Shown: positions 33,019 to 44,077 of the stretch, one piece after another
Position numbering within the stretch: position 1 is the first letter of the stretch
Layout of the letters: every line of letters begins with the position of its first letter
From: Nectonema munidae
Lineage: Eukaryota > Nematomorpha > Nectonematoida > Nectonematidae
NCBI GenBank assembly: GCA_030549495.1
Contig: JAUIRK010000896.1
Span: 1,399,501 to 1,463,500 of the forward strand
Direction of reading: 5' to 3'
Length of the DNA stretch: 64,000 bases
Notes under the pieces: model-generated
What the model saw: only the letters and a program-made list of their open reading frames with translations
Database searches by the model: none
Told to the model about the DNA's origin: nothing
Made by a program: the position numbers and the translations under genes

Positions 33019-33435
33019 GGAACTAAAATTAAAAAAAAATCGTGTTCCAAATTTTATTTATTAAATTCTCAAATTTTTATTTCTATTTTTTATACTAGAC
33101 AGTTTAGATATTTTTGTTCAAATTTAATACTAATTTCTGTTATTTTTTTTATTTGGCCAAAGCATAATAAGTATAGTTTTAACTACTTCCATTATATATA
33201 TAATTTCATGAATATTTATCAAAACTAACCAAAACTTGTATAAAATAATTTTTAAAATATTTCTTACAACTTCATTTGTTTTTAAAGTTTGGAAAATTAT
33301 TTTAATCGGAAAAAATTCCAATTTTTATTTTCTTAATATTTTTCAATTAAGCATATTCGCATAATTTATTTATTTAGAAAGCCTTTATATATCTTTATTT
33401 TACATGACCGTATACCTTATCTTGTAAAATTTATA
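33019..33435. other. Intergenic, nothing recognised
   Basis: AT-rich sequence with no gene or structured repeat seen. Confidence 0.35.
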
Positions 33436-33618
33436 TATATTAGGATTATAACTAGAAATTTTAAGTTATCTTGTATTTTGATCATCATCACTAAGCGTAC
33501 ACTGTGTGAAAGGCCGGTTTCGGCTATTGAACCCTCATCAGTTCCACTTTGGTGTTCAAACTACGAGGTTTGGATAGCTAAGTGTTGGCGGCTAGTAGGT
33601 TGATGCTCACGCAACCTT
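33436..33618 (-). repeat. Dispersed repeat with hammerhead-like core, copy 2
   Basis: On the minus strand, 33567 to about 33440 matches copy 1 (15490-15680): hairpin region, GTGGAACTGATGAGG core, and the tail GATGATGATCAAAATACAAG. The plus-strand segment 33578-33617, GCTAAGTGTTGGCGGCTAG then TAGGTTGATGCTCACGC, is the head of copy 1, but here it points opposite to the core. Either the family contains head modules in both orientations or one copy has been rearranged. Confidence 0.6.
33506..33547 (-). ncRNA. Degenerate hammerhead ribozyme-like motif
   Basis: Minus strand in order: GTGGAA (33547-33542), CTGATGA (33541-33535), stem-loop II GGGTTCAATAGCC, GAAA (33521-33518), CCGGCC, TTTCAC (33511-33506). 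Stem I GUGGAA/UUUCAC can form 6 bp with one G-U pair. Stem II has the intact 3' strand (AGCC) but a mutated 5' strand, the reverse of copy 1. The bases that should be U-H before the cleavage site read CC. Probably inactive as it stands. Confidence 0.45.
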
Positions 33619-34615
33619 ACGATTAAATTTGCGATTATATCTTCTTAAGTATTAAGCATTTGTTCACATAAAACGCATTTCAGAAAAACTTATTTAAAAT
33701 AATTGTATTCGTTGTATAACAATTCAAATTTAAAATGTAAAAATTTTTAAAGCTTAAATTTTAATGAATAAATACAGGATTAAAAAAATCCCAAAAAAAC
33801 AAATTCTTTGCTTTATTAAAAATATGAACTCTAATTACAAAATTTTCAAAAATAAAAATTTATTTTTCTTTAAATTATTTCTAATTTATAAGTTTTTTAA
33901 ATTTTTTTTATTAAAAGATTTTTTTAATTTGTTGTCAAATTTAAATAAATTCAACTAGATAATACCTTTTCTTTAGTAATATAATCATTAAAATATTGTT
34001 GCATTGTTTAATTTAATATGCGGCCCGATATCCTGTAAATCTTATCGGATACCCGAATCTCACTTTTTCCAAACTCTTGGTATCTGCTTATCCGACTTTA
34101 TTGCTATCCAGTACAACCCTAATTTATATATTGCATTCTTTCATTTATCTGTCAATATCTCAACTTTTTGAAGTATATACTCCTTTATTTTATACTTGCT
34201 AGGACAGTTTGCTTCAATTACTATAGAGTATAGACTATAGAGGTATTTTTAGTGTTTTTTAAGCACTTCTCCATTCAAAAGAATCATATATTCCTTTCTA
34301 CTTTACCCGCTAGCTTAGTACTTAAAAGATTTGAATTCTGTGAAATTCTTGTTATTTTACAACTTCTACTCCGTTTACTTGCTTGTTTTCAGTTTAAGAA
34401 TTTTGTATTGCCTTTTGAAAGCGATTTCCTCTCATTTTGTATTCAAGTTGCATAAATTATATATTTGAAATGTAATCCTGTTTTTCCCTTTTCATTGTTT
34501 TCACAACGGAAGACTTGATAAAAGTAGCAAAAAGATGGAAGCGAACTAAGCACAGCACATTCCCATAAACTTATTTTCTTTAAACATTCGTAGCGCTACA
34601 TTGATGCGTGTCATT
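33619..34615. other. Intergenic, nothing recognised
   Basis: AT-rich. Near 34020-34110 is a patch with ATATCCTGTAAATCTTATCG and GGATACCCGAATC that faintly recalls the TAGAGATGTATCGG hAT family. No gene seen. Confidence 0.3.
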
Positions 34616-35160
34616 TCTATATTATAATAAGCTAGCGTCTGTGTGTCTGTCGCTGGAAGCATTCTCATTGGTTGAAATTATTTATATATGTGTTTTGTGT
34701 GTATTTTTATATGGTGTGATGAGTTTGTATGCGTGTATGTGCTTGAAGCATTCTGATTGGTTGAAATTATTTATATGTTTTATATGTGTGATGAGTTCAT
34801 ATATCTGTAGTGTGAAGGTCGCTTGAAGCATTCTGATTGGTTGAAATATCTTTTGTATGTATTTTTATATAGTGTAATAGAAAAATACACAGAAAAGATA
34901 CAATTATTCTAAAAACTGATCACCACACCATATAACACTATTAGCAACTCAAAATACACATTACCCAGAATCCTATGTTTCGAGCGTAGCCTAAACAAAA
35001 AAAACTAGCCGGTCCCGTGGTCGTTTCGAGCGAAGCGAATTTGAATTAGCAACTCAATATACACACTATCCAGAATCCTATGTTTCGAGCGCAGCGAGAA
35101 ACACTGTTTCGAGCGAAGCGAGAAACGACCACGGGACCGGCTATCTTTTATATTGCAGCG
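34616..35160. mobile_element. Complex repeat: three tandem units plus inverted and direct repeats
   Basis: Three units containing GAAGCATTCTGATTGGTTGA start at about 34652, 34741 and 34821 (spacing 89 and 80 bp). Next, a segment beginning TTAGCAACTCAAAATACACA (34939) is repeated at 35045. A perfect inverted pair, TAGCCGGTCCCGTGGTCG with a few more bases at 35009-35030 and its complement at 35123-35144, encloses the second. CGAGCGAAGCGAG occurs repeatedly. The outer edges, TATATTATAATAAGCTAGC (34618) and, inverted, AATATAAAAGATAGCCGG, are loosely similar and may be terminal inverted repeats. Probably a non-autonomous DNA element, superfamily unknown. Confidence 0.55.
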
Positions 35161-35297
35161 CGCTATAGCAAATCCTCGCTTCATTTACAATTTTTAAAAA
35201 GTTATGACAACACACAAGCCCATATGTTCTAAGACTTTTTTATTTTAAAATACCGCAAAACATTCTCGAAATATTTGTTGACTTCTCCTACACCACC

Positions 35298-35500
35298 CAG
35301 GGCTCGTGAGTCGGAGGGAAAATATCACAATCTGATTCGTACTTCTAGTACTTACACAAATCCGACTCCGTCTTCGACTGCAAATATTTAAGATTCAACA
35401 CCAACTCTTCGTCTTCGACTTCGACTAAAGAAAGGTCCACTCCATATGCTTTCAGAAATTGAATCATTTTTTTTATTTAAAATTTTTAAGTAATTGAGGT
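35298..35500. mobile_element. hAT-derived MITE (GTCGGAGTCGG family), copy
   Basis: The left end CAGGGCTCGTGAGTCGGAGG matches the hAT terminus of the 49533-50876 family. The interior has ATCCGACTCCGTC, TTCGACTTCGACT and GGTCCACTCCATATG, shared with the copies at 32807 and 54729. The right end is not clear. Confidence 0.5.
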
Positions 35501-38124
35501 CATAGCCCGCTTTTTTAAGTGTCCTAAAATTCCCCTCTGATTACGCATCACTGGTCTTTGCATTTTGGCGCATATGTTTTGGAAAATTAATCTCCTGCTT
35601 TTCCCTTTGAATGAATTTTTATATAAATTAATCTTTTGAGTAGCCGAATTTTGAAAACCATTCGCGTGTTTTCTTTTTCACTGTAATTTAAGTATCAAGG
35701 GTGCAAATCCGGTGGGCGAGGGGACGCCTTATCTCAATTTATTTTGTATTCTCTCAATCTCTTATATTTTAGGATTTTTTGGATAGAAAGCACAAAATAA
35801 GATTATTAAGCAGTTAGCAGATAATTTTTAAATTAATATAATTTAAGTAATAAATGATCAGAAATCAAAATTACTGAGTATTAAATAATAGGATCAATAA
35901 CTTGCTATTATTTTCAAGAGAGAGAGCCCAAAAAGTATAGTAATATTGAAATACCATTGATAAGATGGATTAACAATATGGCATGGGAGCTTGAAAGTGG
36001 ATAAATATGCAACTATGCCATGCAATTATATTGATTAAATATTTAAAAACAAAATAAAAATCTTATTAAAACTAGGAAATAATTAACATACAATTGGTTG
36101 GCGAATTATGATAACTCTTCATTGCTAGTTTTTGTATTGATGGGCAACAATCTTGAGCTCTTGGCCACAATTAAATCGGTTGTATGATAATTTTTAGTAA
36201 TAACATTGGTCTCATTGCAAAAATATATTTTTTTATAACCTGAAGTTCTTACACATTTTTCATTCTTAAATTTTCGCAGTTATTCATGTTTGAGCAAAAG
36301 TTTTGAAAAGTATAAAAATACTTTTAAATATAATTATGCGCATTTTAAGATGGATCGAGGACCGCATAAAAGAATTTTAGGTATGCAATTTTTTTAGAAA
36401 ATATTTGTGCATTATGTATAAATATACAAATATTCTTGCTTTTTACATAGAGCAGTCTAATTGATGATCACTACGAAAAAGTTTTTCTCTAGGGTTCCAA
36501 GATGACCAACATCTCATCATCACGATTTAACCAATCAGAAGATCCGTATTACTCTTTCCTATAAAAAATATCTTTTTCCAAGTGTGATCGTATACGATTT
36601 ACTTTATTCATTTGTCGTTTCTTTCTTAACAAAATTTTTATTTGTTCCCCTCTATAATAAGCTGCATTTGTAAGTGGTACCTTGTTTAGTATCCATATTT
36701 TCGTCAAATATTTGTAAAACATTTAAACCTATTGATTTGAAAGCATGACAAAAGATAACTTGTCATTTTTGAGCAAGTAGTCTTAACCTTTATTATTGCT
36801 AACTTCCGATTAGTCTGTCACGCCAATCACGCTTCGTTATAACATCTCTGTACAAATGATGGACTCCATATGCGACGTTATAGCCGGATCGCACTCTATG
36901 TTTTTGTATTTCCTGGGGGGGGGGGGGGGTATTTTTTTATAATCTAATCGTTTTTAAATCTTAATTGATATACAAAGGCTCATTCATCTATGGCACTGGA
37001 AATTTATTTCCATTCAAAAGTTGAAAAAGTTATAACCCTAACTGTGTCGGCTTTTGTATAGAATTCTACTCAGATCATTTTCATTTCTTTTATTAAAAAT
37101 TATCGTGAGAATTTTTATAGATTATAAGCACGTCGTACTTAGGCTAAGCACCTGCAATAAATCCCAAGGTCTTTTGTACCAAGAGTCTGTGATATATCCT
37201 GAGGAGATGATTGAAAAGCATCATGATTATTTACTAAGACATCATTGTCATTATGATGATGTTTATAAGTGATAGTTGAATATCAAGTAGTGTGACAGGC
37301 AGACTTTATAGCTGCTAGAGTATGTTTAGCGCATTTCCAACAACTCTCTATCTTTTCCTCTTTTTCTTCATTTTGGCTTCCTATTTTCCTCTCCTCACTA
37401 ATAGCACAGATGATTACTTGTTCATCGCGTTTTTTTGTATTTTTTCCTGTGATTTTAATTTCGATTCCGCATGAATACATTTTCAAACAACATAGCTTTT
37501 TCCAATTAAACAGAAAAATATAAAAATGGCTTCTTAGAAAAGCGTATGATGATGAGATTTGCCTGCTCTCTTCTCTCATTACATATATAAATACTATGTT
37601 TTCTTCTCTCGAATTCAAGTTTAAATTTTTAGCACGTAAAGATAATTTCTTGCAAAAAAACTTTTAAAGTATCAGGCCTTATCTTTTTACTAAATATTTT
37701 GAACAGCTTTCTTTTATCTGTAGGATAAAGGCAAAACATTGTAATATTTTTTTGATAAAAATTTGACTTTCCTGTTATAAATAATGAAATGCTTTCAATT
37801 AGAAAGTGAAGGATATTCTCAATTGCAGCGAGTACAATTAGTTTTTTTAATGGAAACAGTTGAAATATTTCATAATTCTCAAATGTTGGGTAAGATGGAT
37901 TTTTTTAATAGATAAACAATACCAGATCTTTGAATAAATTGTGTAGCTCCATAATGTGAAATGGAAACCTCCGGCTCTATCTCTATCGAAAATAATTACT
38001 TAACCCTAGGCTCCTATTTTTCTTTAATTGTTTAACACCTCCCTTCCATAATAATTTAAGCGTGGAACAGAGTTTTATCTCATCGTTTATTTTTTTGGAA
38101 TTATTTTTATACAACTCGTAGTAA
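35501..38124. other. Intergenic; G15 tract; no gene recognised
   Basis: A G run of about 15 lies near 36916. A minus-strand frame of 111 residues (37283-37618), rich in K/E/S/I with several cysteines, and a plus-strand frame (37054-37272) have no recognisable domain and are probably chance. Near 36835-36900, CTTCGTTATAACATC and GCGACGTTATAGCC hint at a decayed pogo-like MITE. Confidence 0.35.
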
Positions 38125-38251
38125 CCCTTTCCTGACCAGAAAAATTAGACGATATTTATTAAAAAGCAGATCTATATACAAAACTATTTGAAAAAACAGC
38201 TGAAGGTAAAATTGTTTAGGTATCATATATGATACACTGCTCACGAAAGGG
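38125..38251. mobile_element. TTAA-type MITE, diverged copy, 127 bp
   Basis: The left end is CCCTTTCCTGACC (after GTAA) and the right end TCACGAAAGGG (before TTAA). The ends are short inverted repeats beginning CCCTTT, as in the 51739 element, and the interior has GACGATATTTATTAAAAAGCAG-like sequence shared with that group (CAGACGATAT). A 16-bp palindrome (GTATCATATATGATAC) lies inside. Piggybac-type target and ends are likely, with one mutated flank. Confidence 0.5.
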
Positions 38252-38472
38252 TTAAGAATGAATACATTGATTGAGAATTTTCGACAGTTAAAATCATTTG
38301 CAATATTCCACCATCCTAAATTTCAAGCTTGTGCGCCCCTGAAGGAAAGTACTTTTTGTGTTTCAATACCCCTTAGCCGTTTTCAATACAACTTTCAAAA
38401 TAATGATTTGTTATTTTATCTGAATTATTATCAAGTATATTTAGTAATTGATTATAATGGTAATGGTACCGT

Positions 38473-38585
38473 AGGGTGTTTTCATCGAAAAAGCACAATT
38501 GCGCCGTTTGTATCGAACTATGAGGAAAGCAAGCTTGATGTAGGATCGAACCCAATACCTTGAGTAACCTTACTCAAGCTATAAC
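38473..38585 (-). repeat. tRNA-derived SINE, family A, copy 3
   Basis: On the minus strand a B-box-like GGGTTCGATCC (38553-38543) is followed by the conserved 3' block: TAGTTCGATACAAACGGCGC, then TTTTTCGATGAAAACACCC. An inverted pair CTTGAGTAAGGTTACTCAAG lies just before the B box. Confidence 0.65.
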
Positions 38586-39206
38586 GCGATTATAAGGAAT
38601 GAAAATTTACAGAATATGACTGATAATAAGAAAAATTTTGGCTTATTATATAATAAATGTTAGCCTATATGAAACTAAAATTTTAATTCACGGAATGCTT
38701 AAAAATGTTTAATGTCTGAAAACATTGTGCCTTGAAAATAATTCTTTCTAACTAAAAAAAAGGTAAGTTTCCTCATGCCTTTTCTTCTAGTGTTAAAAAC
38801 GTTGGAAAATTATGTTCCATTTTAGTGTGTTTGGCATTTCTTTCGATTGTAATTTCTCTACCCATACTACACGAGGGGCGGATGTAAAAGAAAATTTACT
38901 CCGTGGCGATTCTATAACATTTTTTAAAATAATTTTTTCTGTATTCAAAATAATCGTGAAAAAGTGCATAGATCATTCTTTAGAAGAATATTACTTTTAT
39001 TACAGAAGGAACATTTACTCACATCATGTTACTGAAAATACAACTCTTCTTTCACAAAATAAAAACTGAAAAATAGGCAATGATAGAGGTCGGGCATGGC
39101 CGGTGATCCCTCCATCTCCCTTCTGAATTCCTTACTATACTGCACGAAAGTTGCCAATTACGAATAATTGCATACCCACGCGCAGCGTTGTGGGGTCCAA
39201 AAATAT
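38586..39206. other. Intergenic, nothing recognised
   Basis: An 85-residue frame at 38812-39069 starts MFHFSVFGISFDCNF and has no recognisable domain. I could not connect it to the ADAM10 gene by splice sites or similarity. Confidence 0.3.
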
Positions 39207-39497
39207 TTTGTCCACTCCGACTTCACCTATTTGTAATTTTGTGACTGCAACTCCATTTATGTATAATTTTTTTAACACCAATGAGTTCACCTATTTACAT
39301 CGACTTTTTTGTGTTTAAATATTATAAATCTCTAACTGTCCTGAATATTTCACGCTTAATCTTTCATATTGATAAACTTTTTTATGTTACGTTTTTGCAA
39401 CGTTGGGCACTAAAGAGAGTGTCTATTCGTTTTAATTTTAAAATGGGAGTCGGAGTCTCAATAATCATTACATTACGACTCCGACTCCAGAGCCCTG
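39207..39497. mobile_element. hAT-derived MITE (GTCGGAGTCGG family), copy
   Basis: The right end GACTCCGACTCCAGAGCCCTG-like sequence (inverted: CAGGGCTCTGGAGTCGGAGT) is a clear terminus of the family. An inverted GGAGTCGGAGTC lies just before it (about 39446), so the right arm folds on itself. The left side has CCACTCCGACTTCACC near 39213. Non-coding. Confidence 0.55.
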
Positions 39498-41276
39498 CCC
39501 ACTCGTGCTTATCCGCCTCGCACAGGACTAGAACACACATAGACTGGGAGCGCATGAATTGCTAGATTAGTGATGATTTGTTCTTGTCATCCACATTATG
39601 CTGTCTCATCTTCAGAATAAACAATCAGGCTATTTTTTTCCAACTTAATATTATCTTCCAAAAGTGCTCACTAAAGAGTGGAAGTTGCGTTACACTCAAA
39701 TGTGTATATATACCGCCCATGGATATTGTTGTGTGATGTGATAATGTTCTTGCATGAAAAAAAAATTAAAAAAATATTATCAAGTCTAATTAATGTAAAA
39801 AAACATTTAATTTTATTTTTTTATGTACTGTTCCACTTGTGTTCGTTATTCACCAATTTCTAATTCATGCATTTATAAATATTTTGCAAAAGGAAAATAA
39901 CTACACTTTCATCTATCTACACTAAAAGAATATTAGCGTAACTTTTTAATATAGATATATATATATTTTTCAATTATTCTATATTTTGTTTTATACCACC
40001 ATTTATTCATCTAAACTTTTTTTGTATGTCATGTGTTTTTTCTTCAAATGCCTTCTTTTATAATTTTACAATAGATGTTTGTTGTATGTAGTAAAGTTGA
40101 TAGAATTGATGAAATATCAATCTCATTGCGTAAATAAACTTAATTATATTTTCATCAATTATTTTCAATAATTGAAAAAGCGTGTTTTTAATTGATTCAT
40201 AACAAAAATGAGTTGCGTTTTTTTGTGAAAAAATTCACAAACTTATGTCTATCGATCACTTTTGCTTGTTTTTTGTGAAAGCGTGTGTGTGTGTGTATGT
40301 GTAATTGCAATTAAAATAGCAAAAAAGTACAAGTAGTTCTTGAGTGAAGGTTAAATCAATATTTGACTTCTTTCAACAATACTACTGATCTCCATCTTTG
40401 TTTATTTTGTGGTGTGCTAAACGACATAAACACATCCCATTATTCTCTTTCTTTTCAAACTTTGTTATTTGCCCTTGAAAAAATTGACTACTTCCAAAAA
40501 CTCTCAATATCGAATAATTTTTTAATTGTCAAATATACTTCCCAAAAAAGCAGACAATTGTAAAATAGATTACTCTAGAGTCTATTCTATATAAACTCAC
40601 TAAAAAGGAGAAGTAAATAGTTAGTTTTCAAAAATCTGCGCCTTAGAGTTAAAAAGCATCCATGTCGCAAAGAAGACAATTTGCAGTGCCATAACAATAT
40701 TCATGATCAGTATATATCTGCGTTGTACCCATTAGATTGGCATCGGAACCGGTAGCGGATTAAATCGGCTCAATTTTGTTTATTATTCGTCAATTTCTTG
40801 AGTCTAAGATGCAGAGCAAAATGACACTTTCATTTTGTTCAGGTATTTTTGTATATTTTAAATATCTTATTACTTTGAGGAAAGTGTATTCTTTGCTTCC
40901 TTTTTGGTGTAAAAAACAACAGCACAAATGCTCCTTTGTCAGATATAATTTCTCAACCCTAAGCTAGCTTTTCTAATTAGAGTAGCAAGGGGTATTCCTA
41001 AAAGTCGCCTTCAGTGGTGGCATACGATACGTTACGTTTCAAAATTCTTACGAAAAGAACTAAGTTATAATAAATACTCGAATTCGTTATCATTTCAATT
41101 TTGTTACAATACTCCTTTATTTAGCTTTTTAAATATATACCTATACCAGTCTATATTCATACATATTCATAACTCAAATAGAACTTGACAAGAACATACT
41201 CGAGTTCAAATAATCATAAGACTATATTCCTTTGAAGCATTTAGTAGCTGTTTTAAAATTATGTCAACGAGTTTAA
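39498..41276. other. Intergenic, nothing recognised
   Basis: AT-rich with a GT tract near 40286-40300. No gene or clear repeat seen. Confidence 0.35.
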
Positions 41277-41406
41277 CCCATTTACGACCAATGTTCCTAT
41301 TTTGGAACATAAGTAATTTCATCTTCGTCTGCTTTTTTCAATGACTTTGAATATAAATCGTCTGCGTTTTTTTAGATATCGTCTGCTTTGCTTGGTCTTA
41401 AATGGG
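41277..41406. mobile_element. Piggybac-like TTAA MITE, copy A, 130 bp
   Basis: Flanked by TTAA on both sides (41273-41276 and 41407-41410). The ends CCCATTTACGACC and (inverted) CCCATTTAAGACC form 13-bp near-perfect terminal repeats. Inside is a 7-bp hairpin ATGTTCC / GGAACAT, then three CGTCTGC-type phrases. Copies B (49219) and C (53317) are the same element in the opposite orientation. TTAA targets with C-rich ends are the mark of the piggyBac superfamily. Confidence 0.8.
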
Positions 41407-42811
41407 TTAAAATCACACACACTCATTACTCCTATTTTATTCAAGTATCGGTCTCGGTATTTTAAAAGGTAATCAGAATCAGCATTGGTCAAAACATTGG
41501 GATCGGTACATCACTAGTATATATACAAATCTGAATCATAATGAAATCTTTGCTCAACTTTTATTTTTAAAAAAATTTCCTGCAAAAGTTTTTTTTTCAA
41601 AATTAAAAATTTGTAAATCTTGATTCAAAAATTCAGAAAAATGGTTAAAAGTAAAAAAATTCTAAAATAAAAAAAGATAATTTTTGAATTTAATAAAGAC
41701 AATTTTGAACTTTAAAAAGGATAATTTTGAATAAAGACAATTTTGAACTAAAAATTCATTCATTCATTGGCTTTCCACGTTTTAATAAATATTATAACTG
41801 GCTCTAGTGTGATATATATATTAGGGTATCCCAAAATTTGACACCTCCTAGAACAATGTGAATTCATAAAAATAAAACTTATGTGAATTTTCAAAACAAA
41901 ATTTTTAAAATTTGGGTTCGCTCAGAGCATATTCACATGTTATATATAATATATGTTAATGTTGTTCATATATATTATATATGATGTTGGAAAAAATTAA
42001 AACATATTTATTATTTATACAAACAAAAAATCAATCTGAAAGTAAAGCTTTAAAAAAAATAAATTTTAGAAGTGAAAAGGCTTTTATTAGATGAAGGAAA
42101 TAACTTGCGATGATGTTCATCTTGATAAAGGAAATGTTTTTCTTCATCATTTCTAGTTAAATCTTCTGCAAGTTTTACCGCTCGTTCTGCAACATCATTA
42201 ACCACTGGCCTTTTTATCGTTAAGGTATAAAGCGTCTATTTACCAATTATTTCAGCAAATAGTAGTCTTTGTCTTCTCACAAAGATTTTTTCTATTTATT
42301 ACAAAACGCTCATTATCCCTGTAAAATCGGGAGATACTTCACCCTCTTAGACAACCACTTCATAGTGTAACGAGATTAATAGGGTGTTACTTTGGCTTGT
42401 TGTCTACGTGTCATGAATCTTCTTTGATATGAGATCTACATTTTATCGCAATTTTTTTAATACATTTTTCTAATATATTTTTTTAATTAGTTAGATAATT
42501 TTAAAAAATATTTAAATGAGATTTTCTGTGTTATGTATGCTATGATATGTAATATGTATACTATGTTTAGCCAGTGTTGTAGGGAAAAATAAAAATCGTT
42601 AATTTCTCAAAAGCTTAAAAGTCAACAAAATTTTTATTAAAAAATTTCAAGCCTGTACCAGGTGTGTACCAAAGTAGCAGCAAAAAGTTTCTTATTTGAA
42701 TTTTTTGAATTATTCAATATACTCACAAAACCAAGGTGAAAATAAACAACCAAGTTTCTTGATTTGTATAATAATATATTAGGAATTACGAAACAGGTTA
42801 CCGCATTGACC
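41407..42811. other. Intergenic, nothing clear
   Basis: Includes a short degenerate tandem stretch (41692-41752, AAAGACAATTTTGAACT-like units) and an AT palindrome near 41940-41985 (ATATATAATATATG / CATATATATTATAT). No gene seen. Confidence 0.4.
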
Positions 42812-43020
42812 CCTGGTGGGGATTAGGGAGTCGGAGATTTTAAAATGATGGGAGTCCGTGCTGTATTCGATATCTAATAAAATTTATTAGTGATTTTTTT
42901 GGGCAGCATATGGAGTACTCCATCTTTAGTCGACGCTGACGTAAGAGTTGGCTTCGAATATTTTAAATTTTGAAGTATTTGGACTGTGGGTCGGATAATT
43001 TCCCTCCAACTCTGCAATCC
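42812..43020. mobile_element. hAT-derived MITE (GTCGGAGTCGG family), decayed copy
   Basis: GGGAGTCGGAGATTT (42827), GCATATGGAGTACTCC (42904), AAGAGTTGG and GGGTCGGATAATTTCCCTCC (about 42990) follow the order of the copies at 32807 and 35298 in reverse orientation. Lies just upstream of the first ADAM10 exon in the window. Confidence 0.4.
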
Positions 43021-43218
43021 TTCTTTGGGAACCACAATTTAAAGACTAATCGTCTGCCTTTTTTTCCATGGATTTTTTTTTATATATTTAGAGTAGACAA
43101 TTTCGATTTTGTTGGAATGTCTAAAAGCGAGATATAATTGTTTTTTCTTTTTGTCATTTTTGCAGAACATTTTATATTTTGTATTTTAAACTTCACTCTT
43201 ACCCTTTCTTTCTGGCAG

Positions 43219-43396
43219 ACTTCTTGGAAAGGCATGTATTTCGACACTTGTCAAAGCATGCTAAACTGCAATATACTCCACTCATCCTGCCAACACCAAT
43301 CTTTAATGATAACCCTTCAGAATATGAAACGGGCTCTACGAATCCTGAATCCACTCGCTCTTCTGCCCTCACTCTTCCCCTACATGCTTTCAATAA
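43219..43396 (+). CDS. Adam10: ADAM10 exon 1 in window (prodomain)
   Basis: The acceptor is a pyrimidine tract then CTGGCAG; the donor is AATAA|GTAAGC. Codes for DFLERHVFRHLSKHAKLQYTP at the start (first base of the D codon from the previous exon) and LTLPLHAFNK at the end. The RHxxxHxxLxY region corresponds to the start of the ADAM10 prodomain, and the middle is a low-similarity spacer rich in N, S, T and P. The exon ends with two bases of a lysine codon. The previous exon was not identified. Confidence 0.75.
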
Positions 43397-43943
43397 GTAA
43401 GCTTCTTCTCATTCTTTTGTTAGCATTTTATGAAAAATTAAAATATAGGCCTTGTTTTCACATTTTGGGATTATGTGAAACTAAAGCCTAATAACCGCTG
43501 ATGCCTCTATAATAATTCAAATTTGATGATAAACATTAAGTTTCTTATTTTTGAAATTCTGGAACAAAACATTATTATCATCAGGGTTATTAAAAAAATA
43601 TTTCGCCTCAAAGCGATCATTGCATATGATGACACACTGGCCACCGCAATAAGCCACGAAATAAGAGCTACGTAAACTCCTTCAAAAAAGCTGATGATTG
43701 AAAGGCATTTTGAAAAAGAAATGCTTGAAAGGGCTAACCTCTTGTCTCTTTGCTCCCACTGAAGTGTGCTTTGTTATGGGTATGCATGCACATGTGAATT
43801 AGTTTACTATCAAATTGCTTATGGCGTCTGCTTTTTTTGATATGAAATGGGTTCAATGCTAATTTTTTACAGATTGGTTTCAGTTCCGTTCAAATCATTT
43901 CTTATGTGCGTACTCCTCTATTTAATCTCTTTTTGTATTTTAG

Positions 43944-44077
43944 AACATATACACTAATTTTATTTCAAAATCATGACGACATCTTTCACGAGAGTGTTGA
44001 TCTGTACAACAGTAACGACACTCACACTACCAAGCATAAGCCATATCTCTCACACATATATACTGGCTACGTTAAAG
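43944..44077 (+). CDS. Adam10: ADAM10 exon 2 in window (prodomain)
   Basis: Acceptor TATTTTAG, donor AAAG|GTAGGC. Completes the lysine codon, then TYTLILFQNHDDIFHE, a variable stretch and SHIYTGYVK. These match the ADAM10 prodomain pattern of a beta-strand rich region ending in an HIYTG motif. Ends with one base of a glutamate codon. Confidence 0.85.

Noticed and set aside
37283-37618. 111-residue minus-strand frame
   Set aside because: No recognisable family; charged, biased composition and an isolated position. Kept as unlabelled intergenic sequence.
38812-39069. Candidate missing first exon of ADAM10 (starts MFHFSVFGIS)
   Set aside because: No cleavable signal peptide followed by prodomain-like sequence, and no donor in the phase needed to join exon 1 at 43219.
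41940-41985. Long AT palindrome
   Set aside because: Made only of alternating A and T; such palindromes are expected by chance in this composition.
43138-43491. 117-residue frame overlapping the first ADAM10 exon
   Set aside because: It is in the wrong frame for the prodomain exon and runs through its splice sites; a shadow of the real exon.
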